From assembly GCA_910584795.1 (NCBI GenBank), contig CAJUBZ010000012.1, positions 15,805 through 79,804 of the forward strand: a stretch of 64,000 nt of DNA, read 5' to 3'. The notes under the pieces are model-generated. The model did no database searches. It was not told where the DNA came from and worked only from the letters and a program-made list of their open reading frames with translations. The translations under genes were made by a program, and so were the position numbers. Origin of the DNA: an uncultured Eubacterium sp. GTDB lineage: Bacteria; Bacillota; Clostridia; Lachnospirales; Lachnospiraceae. Shown here piece after piece: positions 33,215 through 41,945 of this stretch. How positions within the stretch are numbered: position 1 is the first letter of the stretch; each line of letters begins with the position of its first letter.

Positions 33215-33284
33215 ACACTGTTGATTTTTTATTTTGTTTTTAGTAAAATAATATGAGACATATTTTTTAAAGAAGAGGATTAAT

Positions 33285-34670
33285 ATGAAGAAATTTATAA
33301 CATATATTGTTTCTTTTGTGATGATTGTTTCTATTATAGGACAAACCACAAATATATATAACACAACGATTTATGCCGATACAAAACCTGATTTTCCTAA
33401 AGCACCCGATATTGTAGGAAAATCGGCTATATTAATTGAACCGACTACCGGCACAATTTTATATGAGAAAGAACCTCATAAAAAAATGTATCCGGCAAGT
33501 ATAACCAAAATATTAACTGCACTACTTACATTAGAAAACTGCAAGATGAACGAGGAAATTGTTTACTCAAAAAAAAATATTGAAAGTTTAACTTGGGAAG
33601 ATTCTAACATTGAATGTAAAGTGGGTGAAAAAATGACTGTAAAAGATGGTCTTTACGCATTAATGCTTGCATCAGCCAATGAAACTGCAACAGCATTGGC
33701 TGAACATATCTCAGGAAGCACTGAAAACTTCACCCAACTCATGAATGACCGGGCAAAACAGGCAGGTGCCAAAAACACACATTTTGTAAATGCAAATGGA
33801 CTTCATGATGATAACCACTATGTCACTGCATATGATATGGCAATGATTATGACAGATGCCATCCAATATCCTGCTTTTTTAGATGTTATTCACTCAACAG
33901 AATACACCATACCTGCCAACAATAAAAGAAAAAAACCTTACCCCTCTGTTCAAAGACATATGATGATACATCCTACAAGCCAATACTATGATGCAGATGT
34001 TATCGGAGGTAAGACAGGATATACTGATCAGGCAGGAAAATGTCTTGTTACTTATGCAAAACGTGGGAATATTTCTCTCATCTCTGTTGTTCTAAAATCA
34101 GATGGAGATTTAGTTTTTGATGATACAAGAAAATTATTAGATTATGGTTTTGACAACTTTCAATTTGTAAATGTATTTGAAAATGATACTAGATTTAAAA
34201 CAAATTCATTGGATACTCTTGTATCACCATTTTCAACAACAAATAAAATAATCTCTGTTGACAAAGATGCTTCAATCATCATTCCTAATAATGTGTCAAT
34301 TACTGATTTAAAAACAGAAGTATCTTTCCACTTAACAGATGATTCTTTTGCTACCATTACTTATAAATATGGAAATCATATTATGGGATCAGCAAAAATG
34401 AAATATGTTAACTCTGGTTCAGATTTTGAAAAAGAAGAATCTACTACAAGAGAAACTTTAATACAAAATAAAGAAACATCAACAAAAATAGCTGAAACAA
34501 CACATGCAACAACAAAAAATACAAGTAAAGAGGGAAATTTTTCTCATTTATTCACAATTATTATTATAATATTTGTTGTTATCATCATTGTTTCGATTCT
34601 AACAGCTATTCTAATACATCGTAGAAATCTTAACAAAATACGAGCCATGAAAAGACGACGCAATCGCTAA
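33285..34670 (+). CDS. D-alanyl-D-alanine carboxypeptidase (S11 penicillin-binding protein)
   Basis: 461 residues. The signal peptide (about 1-31) is followed by the serine peptidase domain with all three active-site motifs: SITK (Ser72, Lys75), SAN (130-132) and KTG (243-245). A second domain (about 290-380) and a Thr-rich linker lead to a C-terminal membrane helix (about 423-447) and the basic tail RRNLNKIRAMKRRRNR, an anchor that replaces the usual amphipathic helix. It trims the terminal D-Ala from peptidoglycan stem peptides. A recombinase-like gene follows after 21 bases with its own AGGAGGT site. Confidence 0.93.
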   Translation: MKKFITYIVSFVMIVSIIGQTTNIYNTTIYADTKPDFPKAPDIVGKSAILIEPTTGTILYEKEPHKKMYPASITKILTALLTLENCKMNEEIVYSKKNIESLTWEDSNIECKVGEKMTVKDGLYALMLASANETATALAEHISGSTENFTQLMNDRAKQAGAKNTHFVNANGLHDDNHYVTAYDMAMIMTDAIQYPAFLDVIHSTEYTIPANNKRKKPYPSVQRHMMIHPTSQYYDADVIGGKTGYTDQAGKCLVTYAKRGNISLISVVLKSDGDLVFDDTRKLLDYGFDNFQFVNVFENDTRFKTNSLDTLVSPFSTTNKIISVDKDASIIIPNNVSITDLKTEVSFHLTDDSFATITYKYGNHIMGSAKMKYVNSGSDFEKEESTTRETLIQNKETSTKIAETTHATTKNTSKEGNFSHLFTIIIIIFVVIIIVSILTAILIHRRNLNKIRAMKRRRNR

Positions 34671-34691
34671 TTAAAATTAGGAGGTATTAAT

Positions 34692-35429
34692 ATGAATTGG
34701 GTTGCACCTATTAAAGATGAAAAAACTTTACAATTATTCGGGGAAACATTAAAGGAAGTTGATTACAAATACTACATTATGTTTGAACTTGGTGTCGGTA
34801 CCGGACTTCAACTTCAGGATATTCTAGCTTTTAAGAATAAAGATGTTACGGACAAAAAAGAAATTACTGTAGAAATTGGAACCAAAAACATAAAAAATAC
34901 GTTTACAATTCCAAAAGATTTACAACAAACCATTAATGAATTTACAAAGGGAAAAGATCCTGAAGCCTATCTGATCCTTGGACACAATACTTCTAATAAA
35001 CCTGTTTCAAGAGAACAGGCTTACAGAGTTCTTCGTGCAGCAGGACATAAAATTGGACTTAGTTCTATCGGTGCTCAGACAATGCGAAAAACTTTTGCAT
35101 GGAAATATTATAAAGAAACAGGAGACATTTATTATCTTCAAAACTTATTTAACCATGCATCACCTTCAATTACATATCGTTTTATTGGAGAAAAACCAAA
35201 CATGGAAGTCGTTCTTAAGAAAATGACTCCTCAAGAGAATGAACGAAGCCGATATCTTCTTTATCTGAATGGAAGTGGGAAAAAAAGATTAAATAATATT
35301 ATTAATACACTTGAAGATATTAAGGATAATTTTGATAATCCTGCAAACAACGATTCTTTCTATGGAAAAGTTGACTGCCTTTTAGAGGAATTAGATGCCC
35401 TCATTAAAAACTATAAAGATACTAAATAA
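34692..35429 (+). CDS. Tyrosine recombinase-like protein, predicted catalytically inactive
   Basis: 245 residues with an AGGAGGT site. The fold of the catalytic domain is clear: GVGTGLQLQDILAFK (box I), GAQTMRKTFAWKYY (box II), NHASPSITYRFIG (end). At each key position the usual residue is changed: box I Arg is Gln40, the HxxR His is Gln129 (Arg132 remains), and the tyrosine nucleophile position (RYIG) is Phe164; His155 is kept. The N-terminal core-binding domain is absent, and a 65-residue helical tail is added. The intact reading frame and good start suggest a domesticated DNA-binding protein rather than decay (inference). Confidence 0.75.
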   Translation: MNWVAPIKDEKTLQLFGETLKEVDYKYYIMFELGVGTGLQLQDILAFKNKDVTDKKEITVEIGTKNIKNTFTIPKDLQQTINEFTKGKDPEAYLILGHNTSNKPVSREQAYRVLRAAGHKIGLSSIGAQTMRKTFAWKYYKETGDIYYLQNLFNHASPSITYRFIGEKPNMEVVLKKMTPQENERSRYLLYLNGSGKKRLNNIINTLEDIKDNFDNPANNDSFYGKVDCLLEELDALIKNYKDTK

Positions 35430-35448
35430 ATTTGAAATCTATGTTTTC

Positions 35449-35490
35449 AAAAAAAGAGCTGCTAATCTTTTGCGATTTGCAGCTCTTTTT
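35449..35490. terminator. Bidirectional terminator
   Basis: AAAAAGAGCTGC (35451-35462) pairs with GCAGCTCTTTTT (35479-35490), with further TAATC/GATT pairing inside. It lies between the convergent recombinase-like and exonuclease genes. Confidence 0.9.
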
Positions 35491-35491
35491 A

Positions 35492-36508
35492 TTAATCGTC
35501 GTCATCTTCATCCTCTTCATTATCTTCCCAAATCTCTTCCACAACGATTTCTTTTTCAAGAGACCTTTGTCTTCTTTCACGTCTCTTTTCTCGAATGTTT
35601 TCTTGCTTTTCATGAATAGATTCTGCTCCCTCTTCATCTGTAGACTTCATAATCTTGATTGCATAAAAACATTCCTCTTCTAATTTTTTTATTCTTATCT
35701 TTCCTCTGACATATCCATGTTCCTGACATTTTCCCAGACAATAATATGTCTTTCCACTGTCGGAAAACCAATCGATGATTATCTCTAGTTGTTTATCACA
35801 CTGGTTGCAAAGCATAGAGCTGACATCCATATCTTCAAACAATTCTTCACGTTCAAAAAACTCTCTTGTAACTAACTTTGTATATTGATCAAACCTGACA
35901 AAAATCTCTTCTTCCTTTAGTCTAGGTGGATAAAAAGTATCTATAGATAATCTTCCCTTATACTTTTCAAAATCCATAACCTGCATAACTTTTGCAGTGT
36001 AATAGGCGTCGCTTAATGCCCTATGAAACTCTCCATCTTCCGGAATTTCTAAATACTCCACCGCACTCATAAGTGTTCTCTTCATATGACCATCATCATA
36101 TCGCAAACTAAACATCTTCTGCAAATCCACATAAAACAATGGAAATTCCAAAATACGCTCCAGTTTGTAATGTCGCATATTCTTCTGCAGCTCAGTTAAA
36201 TCCATTGACCCCCAGGTACAGAACATATAATCATCTCCACACCATTCTAAAAACTCTACTATCGCTCTTTTAAAATCCATTCCATGACTTAACTCTTCAT
36301 TTGTAAAATGGGTAATCTCCTGAATTTTATAATGAAGCTTCTTATAGACCCTTGGGCGAATAACCTGCTGATAACAATCTAATATCTGTCGCTCCTCACT
36401 TACTCTTACCGCACCAATTTCAATAATTTCAAAAGGAATATCCGGATGATGATTACTTTTTCCATAAGGATTTTGATTCCACTCCAAATCCATTACAATA
36501 TAATCCAT
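35492..36508 (-). CDS. DEDD-type 3'-5' exonuclease (KapD/ERI-1-like)
   Basis: 338 residues from the ATG at 36508, with GGAGAG upstream and the family-typical start MDYIVMDLEWNQ; an ATG 11-12 codons earlier also has a GGAG site. The exonuclease domain (about 1-185) shows DLEWN (first Asp/Glu), EIIEIGAVRV, the TWGSMDLTELQ block and HRALSDAYYTAKV (His/Asp). This predicts a single-strand DNA or RNA exonuclease. The remaining part has a CNQC...CLGKC four-cysteine cluster (about 240-272), likely a zinc knuckle, and a very charged tail ending EDNEEDEDDDD. The exact substrate is unknown. Confidence 0.85.
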   Translation of the reverse strand: MDYIVMDLEWNQNPYGKSNHHPDIPFEIIEIGAVRVSEERQILDCYQQVIRPRVYKKLHYKIQEITHFTNEELSHGMDFKRAIVEFLEWCGDDYMFCTWGSMDLTELQKNMRHYKLERILEFPLFYVDLQKMFSLRYDDGHMKRTLMSAVEYLEIPEDGEFHRALSDAYYTAKVMQVMDFEKYKGRLSIDTFYPPRLKEEEIFVRFDQYTKLVTREFFEREELFEDMDVSSMLCNQCDKQLEIIIDWFSDSGKTYYCLGKCQEHGYVRGKIRIKKLEEECFYAIKIMKSTDEEGAESIHEKQENIREKRRERRQRSLEKEIVVEEIWEDNEEDEDDDD

Positions 36509-36569
36509 CTCTTCTCTCCATATTAAATTTTCAAATTGCATCACTCACTCCGTGATTAATGACAATAAA

Positions 36570-36643
36570 CGCATCTGACTGGAGTCGAACCAGCGACCTA
36601 CCGCTTAGGAGGCGGTTGCTCTATCCTACTGAGCTACAGATGC
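36570..36643 (-). tRNA. tRNA-Arg (anticodon CCT)
   Basis: Acceptor stem GCATCTG/CAGATGC, D-arm GCTC-AGTAGGATA-GAGC, anticodon stem-loop ACCGC-CTCCTAA-GCGGT giving CCT, T-arm with GGTTCGACTCC. No CCA encoded. It reads AGG codons. No integrated element is seen on its 3' side; the exonuclease gene begins 62 bases away. Confidence 0.94.
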
Positions 36644-36745
36644 CTATTCATAATATTACGGCAAAGAATTATCTTTACCGCAATATCAATATACTATATA
36701 TAATTCTATTATACCAGATAATTGTCATACTACCAACTATCAACT

Positions 36746-38029
36746 TTATTTTACTGAAATTTTTTCAAGTCCACCCATATATGGTCTCAAGGCTTCCGGT
36801 ATGCTTACACTTCCATCTGCATTAAGATTATTTTCTAAGAAAGCAATCAACATACGTGGTGGTGCAACTACTGTATTGTTTAGAGTATGGGCAAAATAAT
36901 TTCCTTCTGATCCTTTTACCCTGATTAAAAGTCTTCTCGCCTGAGCATCTCCTAAGTTAGAACAACTGCCAACTTCAAAATATTTTTGCTGCCTTGGCGA
37001 CCACGCCTCAACATCAACAGATTTCACTTTAAGATCTGCTAAATCTCCTGAACAACACTCCAATGTGCGAACCGGAATATCGAGACTTCTAAATAAATCT
37101 ACAGTATTTTTCCAAAGTTTATCGTACCATTCCATACTATCTTCTGGTTTACAAATAACTATCATCTCTTGTTTTTCAAACTGGTGGATACGGTAAACTC
37201 CTCTCTCTTCAATACCATGTGCCCCTTTTTCCTTACGGAAGCATGGTGAATAACTTGTAAGTGTATATGGAAGCTCTTCCTCTTTTGTATGAGTACCAAT
37301 AAATTTTCCAATCATTGAATGCTCACTAGTACCAATTAAGTAAAGATCTTCTCCTTCGATCTTATACATCATAGAATCCATTTCATCAAAACTCATAACA
37401 CCTGTTACAACATTACTTCGAATCATAAAAGGTGGAACACAATATGTGAAACCTCTATCAATCATAAAATCTCTTGCATATGAAATAACAGCAGAGTGCA
37501 GTCTGGCAATATCTCCCATAAGATAATAGAATCCATTTCCTGCTACATTTCTTGCCGCTTCCAAATCAATTCCATTAAACCGTTCCATGATATCTGTATG
37601 ATAAGGAACCTCAAAGTCCGGTACTATAGGCTCCCCAAATTTCTCTAATTCCACATTTTCACTATCATCTTTTCCAATAGGAACTGATGGATCTATAATA
37701 TTCGGAATAACCATCATTCTTTTTTTAATCTCTTCTGCAAGATTTTTTTCTTCGTTTGTCAGTTCGTCAATCTTCGCATTTCCTGCAGCTACTTTAGCTT
37801 TCGTTTCCTCAGCCTCATCTTTCTTTCCTTCTTTTATTAAGCCGCCAATCAATTTTGATAAACTATTCTTCTCAGCACGAAGCGTTTCAACTTCCTTTTT
37901 TATTTCACGGTTGCGTTTATCCAACTCGATAACCTCATCCACTAATGGAAGTTTATGCTCCTGGAATTTATTTTTTATATTCTGTTTAACAATATCTGGA
38001 TTACTTCTCAGAAACTTTATATCTAACAT
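36746..38029 (-). CDS. serS: Seryl-tRNA synthetase
   Basis: 427 residues, standard length. The N-terminal coiled-coil arm (about 28-110) binds the long variable arm of tRNA-Ser. The class II core has the motif 2 loop FRKEKGAHGIEERGVYRIHQF and motif 3 near the C-terminus (NNTVVAPPRMLIAFLENN). TSEHSMIG, where TxE recognises serine, is present. A leader of about 120 bases upstream (38030-38150) shows no clear T-box. tRNA-Arg lies 102 bases downstream of its stop. Confidence 0.97.
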   Translation of the reverse strand: MLDIKFLRSNPDIVKQNIKNKFQEHKLPLVDEVIELDKRNREIKKEVETLRAEKNSLSKLIGGLIKEGKKDEAEETKAKVAAGNAKIDELTNEEKNLAEEIKKRMMVIPNIIDPSVPIGKDDSENVELEKFGEPIVPDFEVPYHTDIMERFNGIDLEAARNVAGNGFYYLMGDIARLHSAVISYARDFMIDRGFTYCVPPFMIRSNVVTGVMSFDEMDSMMYKIEGEDLYLIGTSEHSMIGKFIGTHTKEEELPYTLTSYSPCFRKEKGAHGIEERGVYRIHQFEKQEMIVICKPEDSMEWYDKLWKNTVDLFRSLDIPVRTLECCSGDLADLKVKSVDVEAWSPRQQKYFEVGSCSNLGDAQARRLLIRVKGSEGNYFAHTLNNTVVAPPRMLIAFLENNLNADGSVSIPEALRPYMGGLEKISVK

Positions 38030-38208
38030 CTTACTTCTCCCTTTTATCTATAGATATAATATATTTTTATATACGGTATTACGATTATACCCCAAACACC
38101 TTATTTTTACAAGGATTGTAGTAAACATTATCAAAGTGTGTTATACTATTTATTGTCGAAACATATGAAAATCATAACTATTAAATCATATTTTAAGGGG
38201 ATCTATTT

Positions 38209-38946
38209 ATGAATTTAGAATTAATTAATACAAGACGAAATAACAAAATTTATTTAGACGAAAACAATACCTACAAAATATTTAATAAAGGATATGATAA
38301 AAGACTGGTTTTTCTTGAATCTTTTATTACTACAGAAGTTGAAGCTGCAGGGGTCAATGTTCCTTCTATTTTAGAAATTACAAATAAAAATGACCAATGG
38401 ACGTTTAAATCAGAACGCATAGATGGAATGACTTTGTATGAGATATTAAAAGATAACCCTGAAAATGCTGATACATATTTAGATAAAATGGTAGAAGTTC
38501 ATACTTCCATACATCAGCATAAATGTCCAAAACTACCAATTCAAAAACAAAAACTTGCTGACTATATTCAGGCAGCTGATTTAGATTCAGGATTAAAAAT
38601 AGATCTTTTGGATATGTTGAATTCCTCACCAAAGCATAATAAATTAGTACACGGCAATTTTACACCACATAACATTATTATTTCAAGAAATGGAGATTAT
38701 ATTGTTGACTGGAATCATGCCGCACAGGGTAGTGCCAGTGCAGACATTGCCTATACTTACATCTGGATGCAGATGAATATGCCGGAATACGCAGAAACAT
38801 ATTTAAAAAAATTTTGTGATGCTACCAACACCAGCTCCCGCTATGTTCATAATTGGATTCCAATTGTTGCGGCCGCAAGGCTTGGCAAGAAAGTTTCAGG
38901 AGAAGAAGAATTATTAAACAGTTTGATTTCTGTAATTGAATATTAA
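38209..38946 (+). CDS. Aminoglycoside-phosphotransferase-fold kinase
   Basis: 245 residues. The kinase-like fold is shown by the catalytic loop LVHGNFTPHNIIIS (His at about 147, Asn at 154) and DWNHAAQG (Asp at about 167), which binds metal; the N-lobe Lys is likely in TYKIFNKGY. In the catalytic loop the usual HGD is HGN, so the catalytic Asp is replaced by Asn, which could reduce or abolish phosphotransfer. Small members of this family phosphorylate choline, sugars or lipids, or act as pseudokinases. No partner is evident. It has a GGGG ribosome site and its own terminator. Confidence 0.72.
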   Translation: MNLELINTRRNNKIYLDENNTYKIFNKGYDKRLVFLESFITTEVEAAGVNVPSILEITNKNDQWTFKSERIDGMTLYEILKDNPENADTYLDKMVEVHTSIHQHKCPKLPIQKQKLADYIQAADLDSGLKIDLLDMLNSSPKHNKLVHGNFTPHNIIISRNGDYIVDWNHAAQGSASADIAYTYIWMQMNMPEYAETYLKKFCDATNTSSRYVHNWIPIVAAARLGKKVSGEEELLNSLISVIEY

Positions 38947-38954
38947 TATAAACG

Positions 38955-38990
38955 AAAGCACATGAGATATTTAAACATTTCATGTGCTTT
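38955..38990. terminator. Terminator between the kinase and LiaF-like genes
   Basis: AAAGCACATGA (38956-38966) pairs with TCATGTGCTTT (38980-38990), followed by TAGTTT. Purine-rich and pyrimidine-rich ends suit both directions between the convergent genes. Confidence 0.82.
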
Positions 38991-39002
38991 TAGTTTACAT
39001 AA

Positions 39003-39809
39003 CTACACTCTAATAATATCCACTCCACCTGCTTTTACAGTTCCCGAAAGGACAAGTGTTACATCATTTACTGCCTCATCTTCTTTCCTCATTTCTGGTC
39101 CATCTATACATCCCATAAAACAATCGACTTTATTTTCTACTTTCCAGCTTCTTGGTATATATATTTCAAGCCCGCCTGCAAAACACTCGATTCTCATGTA
39201 GACTTTATCTCCCGCTGCCTTGGCATTATCCAAATATACCTCCATACCGCCTGCTTTATTAATAATTTCCACACTTTTAAGATTTTGAGAATCAATATAT
39301 TTCTGTGCTCCCGAAAATCTGTTCGTATGAAATACATGTTCACCCTCTACATGACTCTGGTGTGGCTCATCTGTTCCGTAATTGGCATTACCTTCCCATG
39401 ATTTACTTTTAATGCACTCTTCCTGAAACTCCATCTTATTCTCCCAATCTTCGTTATTTGTATTATATTTATAGGAATAACTTTTCTCCCATTTTCTTCT
39501 TCCTATGCCTCTGAAAATAAGAGACCATCCTATCGTTAAAAGAAGTGCAGCACCAATTACCGACCATGGAGTAATTGCCTCAATTCCCAGTTCTTTATCC
39601 CAAAGAATTGCTAAAAACGCTAATCCCATAAATACACTAAAGCTTTCTCTGCTAAACAAGCCTTTTATAATCCATGCTCCCCACAATACCGAAAAAACAA
39701 TGTGTCTGAACCCTATACCACTTAAAAACCCTAACTCACTTATCAGCAAAATTGCTGCTGCCGCTATAAATAAAACTCCCCAAAAAATATTGCCTGCTCT
39801 TTTTTTCAT
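39003..39809 (-). CDS. LiaF-like membrane protein (DUF5668 type)
   Basis: 268 residues. The first ~105 residues hold three to four membrane helices (GVLFIAAAAILLISELGFL and following), typical of the LiaF transmembrane domain. After a charged linker the C-terminal part (about 165-268) is the beta-helix-like LiaF C-terminal domain: LKSVEIINKAGGMEVYLDNA, ECFAGGLEIYIPRSW, DCFMGCIDGP. LiaF-type proteins damp cell-envelope stress signalling in Firmicutes. Its start overlaps the stop of the LytTR gene by four bases (ATGA), so the two are translationally coupled and the regulator probably controls this gene. Confidence 0.82.
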   Translation of the reverse strand: MKKRAGNIFWGVLFIAAAAILLISELGFLSGIGFRHIVFSVLWGAWIIKGLFSRESFSVFMGLAFLAILWDKELGIEAITPWSVIGAALLLTIGWSLIFRGIGRRKWEKSYSYKYNTNNEDWENKMEFQEECIKSKSWEGNANYGTDEPHQSHVEGEHVFHTNRFSGAQKYIDSQNLKSVEIINKAGGMEVYLDNAKAAGDKVYMRIECFAGGLEIYIPRSWKVENKVDCFMGCIDGPEMRKEDEAVNDVTLVLSGTVKAGGVDIIRV

Positions 39810-40270
39810 CTTGCCAGCCTCCTAATATCATCTATTTTACTTTTTAATGGTTTAAAATATCCTCTTGATACAAAAATAATTTTGTGTGTATTCCGAAATT
39901 CTATCTTTGATGATGCCGTTATATTCTTTGTAATTGAATATATTTCTTTTACATTTACAATTGCCGATTTTGATATTCTGCAAAAATAATGTGGTAATAT
40001 ATGTTCTAGTTCATATAATCTTCTTTTTATTGTGAAAATATCATTTCTGGTATGAGCCTTTATTACATCATCTTGTGTCTCAAAAAAAATTATATTATCA
40101 ACATTCTCATAAAACTCAATATTATCTTTAAACAATTCAATATCTATACTGCTATAATTATAATTCGAGATTAACTTCTGTAAATTCATAATATCTTCAT
40201 TTATTTGGGAACATTTAATAACAATTTCATTTTCTATGTAGTTTTTATCAATATCCACTGTGATTTTCAT
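39806..40270 (-). CDS. LytTR-family transcriptional regulator
   Basis: 154 residues. The C-terminal two-thirds (about 50-150) is a LytTR DNA-binding domain: NIIFFETQDDVIKAHT, IKRRLYELEHILPHYFCRISKSAIVN, and VSRGYFKPLKSKI. There is no receiver domain; the N-terminal ~45 residues form a short helical region of unknown role. Stand-alone LytTR proteins overlapping a LiaF/DUF-type membrane gene are a common Firmicutes pair, often autoregulatory. No direct-repeat binding site could be assigned with confidence in 40271-40374. Confidence 0.87.
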   Translation of the reverse strand: MKITVDIDKNYIENEIVIKCSQINEDIMNLQKLISNYNYSSIDIELFKDNIEFYENVDNIIFFETQDDVIKAHTRNDIFTIKRRLYELEHILPHYFCRISKSAIVNVKEIYSITKNITASSKIEFRNTHKIIFVSRGYFKPLKSKIDDIRRLAR

Positions 40271-40374
40271 AGATTTCCTCTTACATCCTTGTTATCATAT
40301 TCACAATCTTATTGGATAATATAAAAAAAGTAAACTACTTTTCTGTAAGTGGTTATAAATCAAGCCTAACAGGT

Positions 40375-40430
40375 AAAAAATTATCGCACAAAATTTTGTC
40401 TTAATTATATTGACAAACTCTCATGCGATA
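40375..40430 (-). terminator. Terminator after the DUF4446 gene
   Basis: On the minus strand TATCGCA (40430-40424) pairs with TGCGATA (40388-40382), with TTGTC/GACAA pairing inside, and TTTTTT follows (40380-40375). Confidence 0.8.
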
Positions 40431-40447
40431 TTTTAGTTTACATAATG

Positions 40448-40918
40448 TTAATATTCCATAGCTTTATCCAATGCTTCTTTTTCTTCTTCACCAAGTGTTG
40501 CATATGCCTCACCTTTAATAATTTCTTTTATATATGTGTAACTACTATCTCTACCATGCATTGTATTCAGAATAAATCCTGTATTTGTATCATCTAGTAA
40601 GCATAGAGCAAAACTTAAATTTCCTCCCATTTCTTTAAAGGCATCATACTTTACAATTCCTAATTTGTGGAATGTTGAAGTTATATTATGTAAAGTAGCA
40701 TTTAATATTTCTTCATTTTTCTGATATGATCTTTCTAATTTATCCATCTGTTGAAAGTTTTCTTCAATTGCTGTAGAAAGATTTTCTGCATTCTTTCCTC
40801 TCATAAATTTTTCATACCGATTCATCAATCTTGAAATTCTTTTATTTTGCTTAATGTGCAACACTAAAAATACCAAAAACATAACTGCAATAATTGATAA
40901 ATATATATAGTCTCTCAT
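40448..40918 (-). CDS. DUF4446 family protein
   Basis: 156 residues. One N-terminal membrane helix (about 4-22) is followed by a coiled-coil segment and the conserved block LGIVKYDAFKEMGGNLSFALCLLDD, which defines DUF4446. Location directly downstream of parB is typical for Clostridia. Function is not known; the consistent neighbourhood suggests a link with chromosome segregation or cell-cycle processes (inference). It has its own terminator. Confidence 0.83.
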   Translation of the reverse strand: MRDYIYLSIIAVMFLVFLVLHIKQNKRISRLMNRYEKFMRGKNAENLSTAIEENFQQMDKLERSYQKNEEILNATLHNITSTFHKLGIVKYDAFKEMGGNLSFALCLLDDTNTGFILNTMHGRDSSYTYIKEIIKGEAYATLGEEEKEALDKAMEY

Positions 40919-41001
40919 AATAATTTCCTTTCGTGTTTTACTTAATCATAGTTTATAATATTATTTTGAATTTGTATACTTTCAAATAATTCCAATAAGT
41001 A

Positions 41002-41931
41002 TTACTCCTGCATTCCATCAAACATTTCAAGAATTCTTTCAAATTCTTCTTTAGAATAATACTCAATCTCTATTTTCCCTTTGCCACCTTTTTTGTGATT
41101 AATAGAAACTTTTGTTCCAAATTTTTCTCTTAATTTCGTTGCAATAGACTCATAAACCGCCTCGTCGCTTGATGGAATCGGTAATTTTGCCTGTTTAGGA
41201 TTTAAAATTGATTTCACCAATTTCTCTGTATCCCTGACACTATATCCTTTTTCTATTACCACTTTTGCAGCTTCTAACTGTAAATCTTCCTGATCTAAAG
41301 CAAGTAAAGCTCTTGCATGTCCCATAGATATTTCATCATTAATCAGCATATTCTGGACTTCATCTGTTAATTTTAATAATCTCATTGCATTAGCAATTGC
41401 TGTTCTGGATTTTGACACTCTTTTTGCTAATTCATCCTGTTTTAAATGATATTCATCTATTAAACTTTTATATGCCAAAGCTTCTTCAATAGGATTTAAA
41501 TCCTTTCTTTGAATATTTTCTATTAGTGCTATTTCCATTACTTCCTGTTTTGTATATTCTTTAATAACAACAGGAACTTCCTTTACTTTTGCCAGTTTTG
41601 CTGCTCTCCAACGTCTCTCTCCGGCAATTATCTCATAATAGTCATCTTTCTTTTGAACAACAATCGGCTGAATAATCCCAAACTGTCTGATGGAGTCTGC
41701 CAATTCTTCCAAAGCTTCTTTATCAAAGTTTTTACGTGGCTGCTCTCTATTTGGTTCGATATCTGATATTTTCATCATCGTATCAGCTGGAACTTTCACT
41801 TCCTTAATTACTTCTTTTATTACTTCCTTTACGACAGGCTTTTTTTCTGAATTCACTTTTCCCTTTGAAGAACCTGTATCAGGGATTAAAGAATCTATAC
41901 CTTTTCCTAATCCTTTTCTTTTTACTGCCAT
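41002..41931 (-). CDS. parB: Chromosome-partitioning protein ParB (Spo0J)
   Basis: 309 residues. After a basic Lys-rich start (KGLGKGIDSLIP), the ParB/Srx CTPase domain carries IEPNREQPRKNFD, the IIAGERRWRAAK motif (C-box, CTP binding) and ALIENIQRKDLNPIEEA. An HTH (LKQDELAKRVSKSRTAIANAMRLL) recognises parS, and the C-terminal region dimerises. It clamps DNA at parS and spreads to help segregate the origin. parA is just upstream (14 bases) and two perfect parS sites lie within about 1.1 kb. Confidence 0.95.
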   Translation of the reverse strand: MAVKRKGLGKGIDSLIPDTGSSKGKVNSEKKPVVKEVIKEVIKEVKVPADTMMKISDIEPNREQPRKNFDKEALEELADSIRQFGIIQPIVVQKKDDYYEIIAGERRWRAAKLAKVKEVPVVIKEYTKQEVMEIALIENIQRKDLNPIEEALAYKSLIDEYHLKQDELAKRVSKSRTAIANAMRLLKLTDEVQNMLINDEISMGHARALLALDQEDLQLEAAKVVIEKGYSVRDTEKLVKSILNPKQAKLPIPSSDEAVYESIATKLREKFGTKVSINHKKGGKGKIEIEYYSKEEFERILEMFDGMQE

Positions 41932-41945
41932 AATGACCTCACTAT

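Noticed and set aside
34692..35429. Integrase as evidence of a prophage or conjugative element
   Set aside because: No other phage or conjugation gene nearby, no att repeats, and the protein lacks catalytic residues.
38030..38208. T-box leader for seryl-tRNA synthetase
   Set aside because: No T-box sequence (such as TGGNACCGCG) or specifier loop visible upstream of serS.
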